This document shows, in pieces, positions 48,595-57,318 of a stretch of DNA of 64,000 nucleotides. The notes under the pieces were generated by a model. The model ran no database searches. It worked only from the letters and a program-made list of their open reading frames with translations, and had not been told where the DNA came from. Both the position numbers and the translations under genes were made by a program. Source of the stretch: AC-56 sp963798705 (GTDB taxonomy: Bacteria > Actinomycetota > Thermoleophilia > Solirubrobacterales > 70-9); assembly GCA_963798705.1 (NCBI GenBank), contig CAWCTW010000005.1, positions 1,178,001-1,242,000 of the forward strand, in the 5' to 3' direction. The first letter of the stretch is position 1. The number at the start of each line of letters is the position of its first letter.

Positions 48595-49050
48595 CTAAGC
48601 GCTGCCGGCCGGGGCCAGCACGAGCTGCGTCACGAGGAGGTTGGCGACCAGGCGCTCCCCCCGGTGGACTCGCACCTCGACCACGTGCGTCGTGCGGCCC
48701 GCGTGCAGATGCTCCGCGGTCGCAATCAGCTCATCGCCCGGCCTGCCGCCTGCGAGGACGTTGAGCTTCATCTCGATGGTCGTGAAGTCGTAGCCGGACG
48801 GCAGGTGGCGAAAGGTCTGCCACGCCGCCACGGAGTCGGCGAGCGCAACCCAGGCCCCGCCGTGGACCAGCCGCCCCGGGTGGAGATGTCGGTCGTCGAC
48901 GACGATCCGACCCCTGCATCGGTCGTCGCTCAGCTCGAGCGGCTCCACCCCCATGTCCGCCGGGAAGCTGCCCTGGATGCGGTCCTGGATCGTCTCCGGC
49001 GTGATCTCGGGGTTGGTCTCCGGCACGGCGGGGGAGCGTATACGCGCCAC
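48595..49050 (-). CDS. PaaI-type hotdog thioesterase
   Basis: This 151-residue hotdog-fold protein of the PaaI/4HBT-like family has LHPGRLVHGGAWVALADSVAAW, the helix with the active-site HGG region and Asp, followed by FTTIEMKLNVLAGGRPGDELIATAEHLHAGRTTHVVEVRV. It hydrolyses small aromatic or aliphatic acyl-CoA thioesters. It fits the acyl-CoA theme but its exact substrate is unknown. I use the GTG at 49050; a second GTG at 49026 is possible. The crotonase gene starts about 900 bases upstream on the same strand, so both may share a transcript. Confidence 0.88.
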   Translation of the reverse strand: MARIRSPAVPETNPEITPETIQDRIQGSFPADMGVEPLELSDDRCRGRIVVDDRHLHPGRLVHGGAWVALADSVAAWQTFRHLPSGYDFTTIEMKLNVLAGGRPGDELIATAEHLHAGRTTHVVEVRVHRGERLVANLLVTQLVLAPAGSA

Positions 49051-49080
49051 CCTCAGGCGGCTGCGCGGCGTTGTTCGCGC

Positions 49081-49965
49081 TCAGTCGAAGGCCGAGTCCC
49101 CGAAGGGCTCGTCGCGCTCGCGCACGGCGTCGCGCCAGCCCGCCTCCCCCGCGCGCCGGACGAAGGCGTGACCCTCCGGAGTGTGCCGGGCGACGCCGTC
49201 GAAGAACGTCCCCAGCGCCTGTGTGGCGTGGAGCCCCTGTGCGTACGCGGCCTGGTTGACGAGCAGCTTGTGCATGACCAGCTGGTTGACCGGCAGCCGC
49301 GCGACGCGCTCGAGCAGCGCCTCGAAGCGCTCGTGGAGCTCGGCGGACGGAGCCGCCTCGCTCGCAAGTCCCCAGTCGACGGCCTCGGCGCCGGTGATCG
49401 AGTCACCCGTCAGGAGCAGCCGCTTGGCCCGCGCCGGCCCGATGCGCCAGGCCCAGAGCGCCGTCGTCGGCACGCCCCAGACGCGTGCCGGCGGGTACCC
49501 GATGCGCGCGTCGTCGCCGACCACGAGCAGGTCAGAGCACAGTGCCATGTCCGTCCCGCCCGCGACGCAGTAGCCGTGGACCTTGCACAGCACCGGCTTC
49601 TCCGAATGGAAGAGGCTCATGAACCCCCGCACGTTCCGCCACATCATCTGGAAGTCGACGACCGGATCCCATATGGCCCGGGGGTCGTGGTTCGCCGCCA
49701 TCACGGCCGGATCGAGCGGCGAGCCGGATGGTCGTTCCTCACCGGCTGAGCCGTCCCCGGCCCCTTCGGCCGACGCGACCAGGTCGTAGCCGCCACAGAA
49801 GCCAGTCCCGTTCCCGGACAGGGCGATCGCGTGGACTTCGGAGTCGAGGTTGGCGCGCTCGACGCAGGCGGACAGCTCGCGCGGCATCTCGAGCGTGATC
49901 CCGTTGCCCCGCTCGGGCCGGTCCAGCGTGATGCGCGCGACGCGCCCGTCGCGCTCGTAGGTCAT
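49081..49965 (-). CDS. Enoyl-CoA hydratase/isomerase (crotonase) family protein
   Basis: This 294-residue crotonase-fold enzyme shows RVARITLDRPERGNGITLEMPRELSACVERA, the oxyanion-hole GTGFCGGYDL, a middle insertion (about 25 residues, SAEGAGDGSAGEERPSG), then VLCKVHGYCVAGGTDMALCSDLLVVGDDARIGYP with the second oxyanion Gly. It acts on an unsaturated acyl-CoA in beta-oxidation or a related ring-opening step. The ATG at 49965 is chosen; a TTG five codons earlier (49980) lies eight bases after TAGCAT and may be the true leaderless start. The 25-residue insertion is larger than in classical crotonases. Confidence 0.88.
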   Translation of the reverse strand: MTYERDGRVARITLDRPERGNGITLEMPRELSACVERANLDSEVHAIALSGNGTGFCGGYDLVASAEGAGDGSAGEERPSGSPLDPAVMAANHDPRAIWDPVVDFQMMWRNVRGFMSLFHSEKPVLCKVHGYCVAGGTDMALCSDLLVVGDDARIGYPPARVWGVPTTALWAWRIGPARAKRLLLTGDSITGAEAVDWGLASEAAPSAELHERFEALLERVARLPVNQLVMHKLLVNQAAYAQGLHATQALGTFFDGVARHTPEGHAFVRRAGEAGWRDAVRERDEPFGDSAFD

Positions 49966-49988
49966 CGTGCCGAGGTCCAAGGGGGACG

Positions 49989-50009
49989 ATGCTAATCGGC
50001 CTGGCCGAT
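49989..50009 (-). promoter_or_regulatory. Crotonase promoter with adjacent palindrome
   Basis: On the minus strand a TAGCAT -10 hexamer (49989-49994) is immediately preceded by the perfect palindrome ATCGGCC-T-GGCCGAT (49995-50009). The palindrome therefore occupies the spacer of the promoter, a classic repressor position. Confidence 0.35.
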
Positions 50010-50066
50010 GAGCTTCACGCCGCCGGCTCGTCTCCAGGTTCGTCGGGAATCTCCAGGCGGACCGGC

Positions 50067-51020
50067 TCAGCGCAGCTGGTCGAACGTGCACTCGCGCGGG
50101 TTCTTGTCCTCGCGCCAGCGCAGCAGCTTCGCGCCGTGCCGGATGCGCCCGGCGCTCACGTGGTCGAAGCTGACCTCGACCACGAGCTCGGGCCGCAGCG
50201 ACACCCATTCGAGCTCGCGGTCCGATGCCCAACGGCTCGGGTCGGCGGACCCGCGCTCCCCGCTCTCATACGGCGCGAGCTCGGCGCGCAGCCTTTGCTT
50301 CTCCTTCGCCTTGAAGCTCGAGGTGTGGCCGACCACCCGGAGCTCGCCCTTCTCGTAGAGGCCGAGGATCAGCGACCCGACGGTCCCCTCCTCCTTGCCG
50401 GGCCGCCAGCCGACGACCACGCAGTCCAGGGTCCGCAGCCGCTTCACCTTCACCATCCCCTTCCGCTCTCCAGGGCGGTAGGGGGCGTCGAGCTGCTTGG
50501 CGATCACGCCCTCGCCGGACTCCAGCAGAGGGCGGGCGTCGTCCGCGCTCGTGACCAGCGGCGTCAGCTCGATCGAGCCCGGAGCGTCAAGGCCCGCGAC
50601 CAGGGCCTGGAGCGCGGCGCGGCGCTTCTCGAAGGGCTCCTTCAGCAGCTTGCGCCGGCCCTCCGCGAGCACGTCGAAGGCGCGGAAGCGGGCCGGCGTC
50701 TGCTCGGCCAGCATGTTGATCCGGGACTCCGCCGGGTGGATGCGGTTCTGGATCGCGTCGAACTCCTCGACGCCATCGGCATCCAGGATCACGAGCTCGC
50801 CGTCAAGCACGTAGCGGCCGCCGCCGAACCGAAGCTCGGGGAAGTAGCGGCTCAGGGGCCGGCCGTTTCGCGACTGCACGAAGACCTCGTCCCCGTCGGC
50901 GAAGACCACCGCCCGGAAGCCGTCGTACTTCGGCTCATAGGCCCACTCCCCGCCCTCGGGAAGCTGCTTGCGCGAGAGCGCGAGCTGGGGCCTGACCGGA
51001 GGCTTCAGGGGAAGGGCCAC
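50067..51020 (-). CDS. ligC: ATP-dependent DNA ligase (LigC-type)
   Basis: This 317-residue ATP-dependent DNA ligase is of the short bacterial type. It has the adenylation motif I EPKYDGFRAVV with the nucleophile Lys, RNGRPLSRYFPEL (motif Ib), VLDGELVI (motif III), SGEGVIAKQLDAPYRPGERKGMVKVKRLRTLDCVVVGWRPG (motifs IV-V), and a C-terminal OB domain. Length and arrangement match mycobacterial LigC, which seals nicks in repair; it is not the NAD-dependent replicative ligase. No Ku or polymerase partner is nearby. It is monocistronic on the minus strand. Confidence 0.93.
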   Translation of the reverse strand: MALPLKPPVRPQLALSRKQLPEGGEWAYEPKYDGFRAVVFADGDEVFVQSRNGRPLSRYFPELRFGGGRYVLDGELVILDADGVEEFDAIQNRIHPAESRINMLAEQTPARFRAFDVLAEGRRKLLKEPFEKRRAALQALVAGLDAPGSIELTPLVTSADDARPLLESGEGVIAKQLDAPYRPGERKGMVKVKRLRTLDCVVVGWRPGKEEGTVGSLILGLYEKGELRVVGHTSSFKAKEKQRLRAELAPYESGERGSADPSRWASDRELEWVSLRPELVVEVSFDHVSAGRIRHGAKLLRWREDKNPRECTFDQLR

Positions 51021-51081
51021 GTCATGATCGTATTGCTCTCCCCGCCGTCCACCTCGCGGCTCGGCGCCGATCTCGAGGTCC

Positions 51082-52311
51082 TCAGCCGTTCGGGAGCTTC
51101 TTCGGGATCGGCTGGATGCGCTTGCTCCCGCCGACCGCGCCGACGGTGCGCTTGTAGGAGTCGCGCAGGAGCGTCGAGTCCCCCTGGCCCTTCTCCAGCG
51201 CCGGGCCGACGGGCAGCACCGTGTAGTCGGGCTGGCTGACGAACACCGGCACGTAGCGCACGCCGGTCACCCGCGTGCCGTGACCGTCGGCGACGCAGTC
51301 CAGCAGGACGACCATCCCGTCCTGGCTCGATGCCGGCAGGCCGGCGGCGGGGCTCTGGTTGGAGAGCAGGTTGCCCTCGCTGAAGACGACGAACTTGCCG
51401 TTGATCCGGTCGATCGGCTGCACCGCGTGCGGCCCCTGGCCGACCACGGCGGTGATCAGCGGCGACGCTGTCAGCTTCTTCGCCAGCGTGAGCTGACCGG
51501 AGCTCGGTTCCGTCTGGTACTCGGGCAGGATCTCCCCGCCCCAGTGGACGTTCACGATCACCGCCTCGGCGCCCATCTTGTGCGCTCGCTTTGCGGCGCC
51601 GAGGATCCGGTCGGCGCTCGCGATGTTGACCGACCACGAATGCGGGAGCGGAATCCCGTTGGTGTCGGTGGTGTAGGCGAGGAAAGCCACCTTCACGCCG
51701 TCGACGTTCGTCATCGTGATTCCGCGCTGAGCCTTCGGCGACGGGAACGAGCCCGTGTGCTTGACACCCGCGTTCTCGAGGGCCTTTCCGGTGTCGTCGA
51801 TTCCCGACTGCCCCTGGTCCAGCGAGTGGTTGGACGCTGTGTCGCAGATGTCCCAGCCGGTCTTCTCGATGCCCTTTGCGAGCGCCGGCGGCGTGTTGAA
51901 GATCGGGTAGCTGGTCGGCGTCGCGGGCGTCATCGGCGTCTCGACGTGACAGATCCCGAGCGAGGCGTCCGCGACGTATGGCCGCAGCTCCTTGAGCTCG
52001 CCGGCGAAGTCGTACCGGCTCCCGCCGCCAAGCGCCAGGGCCCGCTCCCAGACGGCCGTGTGGATCAGCAGGTCGCCGCTGGCGGAGACCGTGAAGTGAA
52101 CCGGCTCGGCCTCGCGCTGCATGCGTACGACCTGCTTCGCGCTGAGTGATTCGCCGGGGCCCGCATTGGCCCCCACCACCAGGCCGGCCGCCAGCGCCGC
52201 GGTCGCGACCAGCCCCAGCGCCGCAAGCCGGCGGCGCCGATGAAGGGGGTCGCGCCTGCGACGCCTGGCGGCGCCGGGCGTCCGTGGCGGGCGGTCCGGC
52301 CGGGACGACAT
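51082..52311 (-). CDS. CapA-family exported metallophosphatase-like protein
   Basis: This 409-residue protein has a basic N terminus and one membrane anchor/signal (LAALGLVATAALAAGLVVGANAG), then the CapA domain (PGA_cap) with FTVSASGDLLIHTAVWERA, SLGICHVETPMTPA, WDICDTASNHSLDQGQSGIDDTGKALENAGVKHTG, VHWGGEILPEYQTEPSSGQ and GQGPHAVQPIDRINGKFVVFSEGNL. The family is related to metallophosphatases and needed for poly-gamma-glutamate capsule synthesis in bacilli, but most actinobacterial members are uncharacterised. A GACAAT hexamer six bases before the ATG suggests leaderless transcription. Upstream in-frame sequence has shadow composition. Confidence 0.9.
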   Translation of the reverse strand: MSSRPDRPPRTPGAARRRRRDPLHRRRRLAALGLVATAALAAGLVVGANAGPGESLSAKQVVRMQREAEPVHFTVSASGDLLIHTAVWERALALGGGSRYDFAGELKELRPYVADASLGICHVETPMTPATPTSYPIFNTPPALAKGIEKTGWDICDTASNHSLDQGQSGIDDTGKALENAGVKHTGSFPSPKAQRGITMTNVDGVKVAFLAYTTDTNGIPLPHSWSVNIASADRILGAAKRAHKMGAEAVIVNVHWGGEILPEYQTEPSSGQLTLAKKLTASPLITAVVGQGPHAVQPIDRINGKFVVFSEGNLLSNQSPAAGLPASSQDGMVVLLDCVADGHGTRVTGVRYVPVFVSQPDYTVLPVGPALEKGQGDSTLLRDSYKRTVGAVGGSKRIQPIPKKLPNG

Positions 52312-52391
52312 GCCCCAATTGTCGCGAAGCGGGAGGTCGAAGCCGGCTGCCGTAGCACGCGGGCATCCGGGAGAGTAGGTTCGAGGACTCG

Positions 52392-54152
52392 ATGGAGGCG
52401 GCAACGACAGCCCGGCCGGAGGAGCAGCGGTCCGAGCAGCCCGCGTCGTCGTTCGCCAAGTCCCTCTTCTGTGGCGAGATCCACGAGGAGATGGTCTTCC
52501 CATGGCCGAAGCCCGACGCGGCCGAGCAGGACCGGGTCCGCGTCCTGGTCGCCGCCGCCCGCGAGATCGGGGAGCGCATCGACGTGCGGAAGATCGAGGA
52601 GAAGCGCTGGCTCGGCGCCGATCTCGTCCGCGACCTGGGCGAGGCCGGCCTGTGCGGCCTGTACGTCCCGGAGCGGTACGGCGGGCAGGGCCTCTCGCAG
52701 ACCGGTTACGCGCGCGTGTTCGAGACCTTCGCCCAGATCGACGCCACCCTCTCGATCGTCATGGGCGTGCACCAGTCGATTGGCTTCAAGGGCATCCACC
52801 TGTTCGGCAACGACGAGCAGAAGCAACGCTTCCTCCCCGACCTCGCGTCAGGACGCAAGCTCGCCGGTTTCGCCCTGACCGAGCCGAACGCCGGCTCGGA
52901 CGCCTACAACATCGAGAGTCGAGCCGTGCGCCAGCCCGACGGCGCCTGGGTGCTGAACGGCGAGAAGCGATACATCGGCAACGGTGCTACGGGATCGCTG
53001 TTCACGACGTTTGCCCGCTGCGAGGTGGACGGCCGCGACACCCACGTCGCGCTGATCGTCGAGCGCAGCATGAAGGGCTTCGAGGTGGGCGAGCGCTACG
53101 ACACCATGGGCCTGCGCGGCAACGATCTGCGCCGGCTGTACTTCCACGACGTACGGGTGCCGCCCGAGAACGTGCTCGGCGAGCCGGGTGAGGGCTTTCG
53201 GATCGCCATGCACGTGCTCAACAACGGCCGCATCGGGCTGGGCACCGGCTCCGTGGGCGCCACGAAGGGACTCCTCGACCTGGCCATCGCCCACGTCAAG
53301 GAGCGGCGCCAGTTCGGCCATCCGCTGGCCGACTTCGAGCTCGTCCAGGACAAGATCGGCTGGATGGTCTCCTATCTCTTCGGGCTCGAATCGATGTGCT
53401 ATCTGACCTGCGGCCTGGTGGACGACGGGGTCGCGGACTACTCGCTGGAGTCGGCGATCTGCAAGGTCGCCGCGACCGAGTTCCTGTGGTACGCGGCCAA
53501 CCGCGTCATGCAGCTCAAGGGCGGTGCCGGCTACATGCGCGAGGAGCCCTACGAGAAGATCCTGCGCGACATCCGGATCTTCCCGATCTTCGAGGGCGCC
53601 AACGACGTGATGCGGGAGTTCATCGCCCTCTCCGGGATGAAGCCGCTCGGCGAGAAGCTCTCCGGCCTGGGCGAGGTGGGCCTGGGTGACCCGATCGGGT
53701 CGATTGGCGTGCTCGTCGACTATGTCAGTGGGCGTATCCAGCGGGAGGTACGGCCCGACCGGATCACGGCGGCGCATCCGGAGCTCTCCGAGCTGGCCGA
53801 CTCCGCCTCGGACCAGGTCAAGCAGTTGCGGGACCTCACGGAGTCGCTGCTTCGCAAGCACAGGCGTGACATCGTCGAGCGCCAGTTCGCGCAGAAGCGG
53901 ATCGCGGACTCGATCGCCGACATCTACGCCGAGATCGCGGTGCTGTCCCGGGTCACGCGGATCTTCGAGGATCAGGGCGTCGAGCCCTCCGGCCAGGAGC
54001 GCTACATCGCCGAGACGTTCTGCAACCGGGCCGCCCGCCGGGTTGAGGCGCGGTTCGGCCACGTCGAGTCAAACGACGACGAGCGGATGTCGGCGATCGC
54101 CAAGCTGGCCTACAAGCGCGGCGCCTACGGGTACGCGCTGTTCGAGGACTGA
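52392..54152 (+). CDS. Long acyl-CoA dehydrogenase (VLCAD/ACAD9-like, 586 aa)
   Basis: This 586-residue acyl-CoA dehydrogenase has the normal three-part catalytic core (LAGFALTEPNAGSDAYNIESRA; NGEKRYIGNGA; RRQFGHPLADFELVQDKIGWM; MQLKGGAGYMREEPYEKILRDIRIFPIFEGANDVM, with the Glu of FEGAND as catalytic base). A C-terminal helical domain of about 170 residues follows, like that of VLCAD/ACAD9, which promotes membrane or partner binding. Substrates are probably long-chain acyl-CoAs. A hairpin follows one base after the stop. Confidence 0.93.
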   Translation: MEAATTARPEEQRSEQPASSFAKSLFCGEIHEEMVFPWPKPDAAEQDRVRVLVAAAREIGERIDVRKIEEKRWLGADLVRDLGEAGLCGLYVPERYGGQGLSQTGYARVFETFAQIDATLSIVMGVHQSIGFKGIHLFGNDEQKQRFLPDLASGRKLAGFALTEPNAGSDAYNIESRAVRQPDGAWVLNGEKRYIGNGATGSLFTTFARCEVDGRDTHVALIVERSMKGFEVGERYDTMGLRGNDLRRLYFHDVRVPPENVLGEPGEGFRIAMHVLNNGRIGLGTGSVGATKGLLDLAIAHVKERRQFGHPLADFELVQDKIGWMVSYLFGLESMCYLTCGLVDDGVADYSLESAICKVAATEFLWYAANRVMQLKGGAGYMREEPYEKILRDIRIFPIFEGANDVMREFIALSGMKPLGEKLSGLGEVGLGDPIGSIGVLVDYVSGRIQREVRPDRITAAHPELSELADSASDQVKQLRDLTESLLRKHRRDIVERQFAQKRIADSIADIYAEIAVLSRVTRIFEDQGVEPSGQERYIAETFCNRAARRVEARFGHVESNDDERMSAIAKLAYKRGAYGYALFED

Positions 54153-54174
54153 ACGGCTCGGGTCAGCGAGCCGT
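54153..54174. terminator. Bidirectional hairpin at the acyl-CoA dehydrogenase/MarR junction
   Basis: ACGGCTCG and CGAGCCGT form an 8-base perfect stem with a 6-base loop. It begins one base after the plus-strand stop (54152) and contains the minus-strand stop (54163-54165) and the last codons of the MarR gene. Confidence 0.5.
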
Positions 54175-54621
54175 CTCGGCGGTCTCGACCGCGCGAGCGA
54201 GGATGTCACGGAGCTTGCGCAGGTCGCCCCGTGGCAGCGCGGCGATCGGCGGCGGCGGCTCGGCGAGCCGCTCGCTGATCTCCTCTCGCAGCCTGCGTCC
54301 CGCGTCGGTGAGGACCAGCAGGCGCACGCGCCGGTCGTGCTCCGCCTGGGTCCGGGTGACGAGGTCCCGCTCCTCGAGGCGGTCGGTGATCCAGGTGACG
54401 TTGGAGTTGTCGCACGAGAGCTGCTTGGCGAGCTCGCCCATCGGCTTCGGCTCCTCGAGCGCCTGCAGCGCGATCCAATGGGGCGGGATCAGGTCGTACT
54501 CGCGGATCACGGACATCCAGCGGGGGCGCTGCGAGAACACGATCTCCTGGAGGAGCGACCAGGTTTCGCTGCCGAGATCGCGGGGCGTGCGGGCGCCGTT
54601 CTTGGTCGTTGCAGCCGTCAC
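54163..54621 (-). CDS. MarR-family regulator of the DrrABC-type exporter
   Basis: This winged-helix protein of about 152 residues has SVIREYDLIPPHWIALQALEEPKPMGELAKQLSCDNSNVTWITDRLEERDLVTR and EHDRRVRLLVLTDAGRRL, the MarR recognition helix and wing. The GTG at 54621 is seven bases after TATTAT on the minus strand and is preferred as leaderless start; an ATG at 54651 would extend it by ten residues. It is divergent from an ABC exporter operon, and the AT-rich gap carries the near-palindrome TTTGATAGATTCAA (54651-54664). Control of the exporter by this MarR is likely. Confidence 0.9.
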   Translation of the reverse strand: MTAATTKNGARTPRDLGSETWSLLQEIVFSQRPRWMSVIREYDLIPPHWIALQALEEPKPMGELAKQLSCDNSNVTWITDRLEERDLVTRTQAEHDRRVRLLVLTDAGRRLREEISERLAEPPPPIAALPRGDLRKLRDILARAVETAETAR

Positions 54622-54711
54622 AGCCGCGATAATACTCCATCGGCTGGACATTTGATAGATTCAACAATCGTGATGGTCAACGAGCCCCCCCTTGGCGCGG
54701 AGAGGAGTCAC

Positions 54712-55722
54712 ATGGAGTCGAGCAACGGCATCGAGGTCGCCGGCCTCGTGCGCGAGTTCAAGAACGGCCCCCGGGCGGTCGACGGCATCGACCTCCGGGT
54801 GCACCCCGGCGAGATCTACGGCTTCCTGGGCCCCAACGGCGCCGGCAAGTCGACGACCGTGCACATGCTGACGACCCTGCTCCCCCCCACCGCGGGCACC
54901 GCGAGCGTCGCCGGGTATGACATCACCGCCGATGGCGCGGCAGTCCGCGACGTGATCGGGGTCGCCCTCCAGGACGCGGCGCTCGACGTGCTGCTCACCG
55001 GCCGCGAGCACATGAAGCTCCAGGGCGGCCTCCACGGCCTGTCATCGGACGAGATCGCCGAGCGCGGCGACGCCCTGCTCGAACGGGTCGGATTGGCGGA
55101 TGCGGCCGATCGCCGCGTCGGCGGTTACTCCGGCGGCATGAAGCGCCGGCTGGACCTGGCGCTCGCCCTCGTCCACTCCCCGCGAGTCCTCTTCCTCGAC
55201 GAGCCGACGACCGGGCTCGACGTGCAGAGTCGCGCGGCGCTTTGGGACGAGGTCTCGGGTCTGGCTCGCCGCGAGGGTGTGACCGTCTTTTTAACGACGC
55301 AGTACCTGGAGGAGGCCGACGCGCTCGCCGACCGGGTCGGAATCATCGACCGGGGGCGGCTCGTAGCCGAGGGGACTCCGGCGGCGCTCAAGGCACAGAT
55401 CGGGCGTCCCACCCTCGAGGCCGTACCCGCCCAAAGCGACCAGGCCGAGCGCCTGGAGGTGGTGCTCTCGCGGTTTGGCGATCCGCTGCCGGTGACCAAC
55501 GGATCCGCCGCGGTGCGGCTGTCGGACGGCACCGAGGAGCTCGCGGACGTGGTCCGCGGACTCGACAGCGAGGGCATCAAGGTCGCGGACCTGCAGCTCC
55601 ATGCCCCGAGCCTGGACGACGTGTTCCTGGCGAAGACAGGTCGGTCCCTCGAGGGCGCCGGCGGCGCGCGGCCGGTGGAGGAGGCAACCGGCGAGCATCC
55701 GGCCGAGGCGGCGGGGACATGA
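54712..55722 (+). CDS. DrrA-type ABC exporter ATPase
   Basis: This 336-residue ATPase of the daunorubicin-resistance (DrrA) family has Walker A GPNGAGKSTTVHML, Q-loop region VALQDAALD, signature YSGGMKRRLDLALALVHSPRVLFLDEPTTGLD with Walker B, and a C-terminal DUF4162-like domain (LHAPSLDDVFLAKTGRSLEG). It powers efflux of a hydrophobic compound or lipid through the two permeases that follow with 4-base overlaps. The ATG has an AGAGGAG ribosome site at 54701-54707. Drug resistance versus lipid export cannot be distinguished from sequence. Confidence 0.92.
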   Translation: MESSNGIEVAGLVREFKNGPRAVDGIDLRVHPGEIYGFLGPNGAGKSTTVHMLTTLLPPTAGTASVAGYDITADGAAVRDVIGVALQDAALDVLLTGREHMKLQGGLHGLSSDEIAERGDALLERVGLADAADRRVGGYSGGMKRRLDLALALVHSPRVLFLDEPTTGLDVQSRAALWDEVSGLARREGVTVFLTTQYLEEADALADRVGIIDRGRLVAEGTPAALKAQIGRPTLEAVPAQSDQAERLEVVLSRFGDPLPVTNGSAAVRLSDGTEELADVVRGLDSEGIKVADLQLHAPSLDDVFLAKTGRSLEGAGGARPVEEATGEHPAEAAGT

Positions 55723-56519
55723 CGGCGGCGGCCCCCTCGGCGAATCCAACCGTGGGCACGCAGGCCTGGTACCTGGCCTGGCGGTCGGTGGTCCGAACCG
55801 TCAGACAGCCGATCGTGATCGTCCCCCCGCTGATCTTCCCGCTCTTCCTGCTGGCGATCAACGCGTCGGGGCTGGGCGCGGCGACCAACATCCCCGACTT
55901 CCCCACCAGCTCCTACCTTGCCTTCGCGCTCGCCTTCCCGTTCATGCAGGGCTCGATCTTCGCGACCAACACCGCGGGCACCAACGTGGCGCAGGACATC
56001 GGCAGCGGGTTCTTCAACCGTCTTGCGCTGACGCCGATGAGCGGTCCCTCGCTGCTCGTGGGGCAGCTCACCGGCGTCCTCTTGATCGGGACCCTGCAGG
56101 CGATCGCCTTCCTGGCGGCCGGCCTGGCCGCGGGCGCGAGCCTCTCCTCCGGAGTGCTCGGGGCCCTGGTCCTGTTCGCGCTGTCGCTGTCGATCGCCGC
56201 CGCGTTCGGCGCGATCGGTCTGTTCGTGGGGCTTCGGACCGGCTCCGGCGAGGCCGTGCAGGGGCTCTTCCCGCTGATGTTCATCCTGCTGTTCCTCAGC
56301 TCGGCGACCCTCCCGCGGGACCTCATCGCCTCGGACTGGTTCCGGACCGTGGCGACGATCAACCCGGTCAGCTACCTGATCGAGGGCCTGCGAAGCCTGA
56401 TCATCTCCGGCTGGGACCCGGAGGCGCTGGCGCTCGGCTTCGGCGTCGCTTTCGCCATCTTCGCGATCGCGCTTTGGGCCTCGACCCGGGCCTTGAAGCA
56501 GAGGCTGGTGCGGACGTGA
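55719..56519 (+). CDS. ABC-2 type permease (DrrB-like)
   Basis: This 266-residue ABC-2 permease has six hydrophobic helices. It starts WYLAWRSVVRTVRQPIVIVPPLIFPLFLLAINASGLG, has DIGSGFFNRLALTPMSGPSLLVGQLTG in the cytoplasmic loop and ends with INPVSYLIEGLRSLIISGWD, all typical of DrrB. The ATG overlaps the ATPase stop (ATGA). It forms the membrane channel with the next permease. Confidence 0.9.
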   Translation: MTAAAPSANPTVGTQAWYLAWRSVVRTVRQPIVIVPPLIFPLFLLAINASGLGAATNIPDFPTSSYLAFALAFPFMQGSIFATNTAGTNVAQDIGSGFFNRLALTPMSGPSLLVGQLTGVLLIGTLQAIAFLAAGLAAGASLSSGVLGALVLFALSLSIAAAFGAIGLFVGLRTGSGEAVQGLFPLMFILLFLSSATLPRDLIASDWFRTVATINPVSYLIEGLRSLIISGWDPEALALGFGVAFAIFAIALWASTRALKQRLVRT

Positions 56520-57292
56520 GCCGGCGCGCTCGATACCGGGCGGTCGTGAGGACCGTGACGTGGCGAAACCTGCATACGGCGATCCGGTCGCCCGCGCTGC
56601 TATTGCCCGCGCTCGTCTTCCCGCTCTTCTTCTACATGGCCTTCGCGGGCGGCCTGTCGGCGGTCGGGAGCCTCCCGGGATTCGACTACTACAACTACGA
56701 CGCCTTCCAGTTCGTGTTCGTGCTGCTCCAATCCGCGGCGTTCGGCGGCGTGTTCATCGGCTTCTCGATCGGGGCCGACTTCGACTCGGGCTTCACCCGC
56801 CGCCTGCTCCTCGCGGCGCGTGACCGCTCCGCCGTGATCGCGGGGTTCGGCCTCGCGGCGGTCATCCGCTCCGTGTTCGTGTGGATCGTGGTCTTCGCGG
56901 TCGCCCTCGCGACCGGAATGCAGGTCGGCGGCGACGGCATCGACCTGGCCGGGCTCGTCGGCCTGGCGCTCGTGGTCAACGTGGCGGCGTTCCTGTTCGC
57001 GGCCGGGGTCATGACCCGGATGCGGACGCTCCAGGCCGCGCCGGCCATGCAGCTGCCGCTGTTCATGATCTTGATGACGGCGCCGGTCTACGTGCCGCGA
57101 AACCTGCTCGAGGGGTGGATCTCGACCGTCGCCAAAATGAACCCGATGACCGCGATCATCGAATCGGGGCGCAGCCTGATGGCGGGCGATCCGTTCCACG
57201 TGCTGCTCGCGTTCGCGGCCGCCGCGGGCCTGGGAGCGCTGCTGGCGGTGTACGCGCGCCGCGGCCTCCGCAAGGCCGAAGCGGCCGGCTGA
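56516..57292 (+). CDS. ABC-2 type permease (DrrC-like)
   Basis: This 258-residue ABC-2 permease has RNLHTAIRSPALLLPALVFPLFFYMAFAGGLSAVG, FDSGFTRRLLLAARDRSAVIAGFGLAAVIRS, and MNPMTAIIESGRSLMAGD near the C terminus. It is a paralogue of the preceding gene, suggesting a heterodimeric exporter, as in DrrBC. The GTG overlaps the upstream stop (GTGA). Its stop codon lies in the stem of a bidirectional hairpin (57289-57318). Confidence 0.9.
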   Translation: MSRRARYRAVVRTVTWRNLHTAIRSPALLLPALVFPLFFYMAFAGGLSAVGSLPGFDYYNYDAFQFVFVLLQSAAFGGVFIGFSIGADFDSGFTRRLLLAARDRSAVIAGFGLAAVIRSVFVWIVVFAVALATGMQVGGDGIDLAGLVGLALVVNVAAFLFAAGVMTRMRTLQAAPAMQLPLFMILMTAPVYVPRNLLEGWISTVAKMNPMTAIIESGRSLMAGDPFHVLLAFAAAAGLGALLAVYARRGLRKAEAAG

Positions 57293-57318
57293 GCTCCCGG
57301 AGCGCTGTTCGAGCTCAG
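57289..57318. terminator. Hairpin containing both convergent stop codons
   Basis: CTGAGCTC and GAGCTCAG form an 8-base perfect stem with a 14-base loop. The stop codons of the permease (57290-57292) and of the CGNR gene (57315-57317) are both inside the stem. It probably ends transcription in both directions. Confidence 0.45.
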
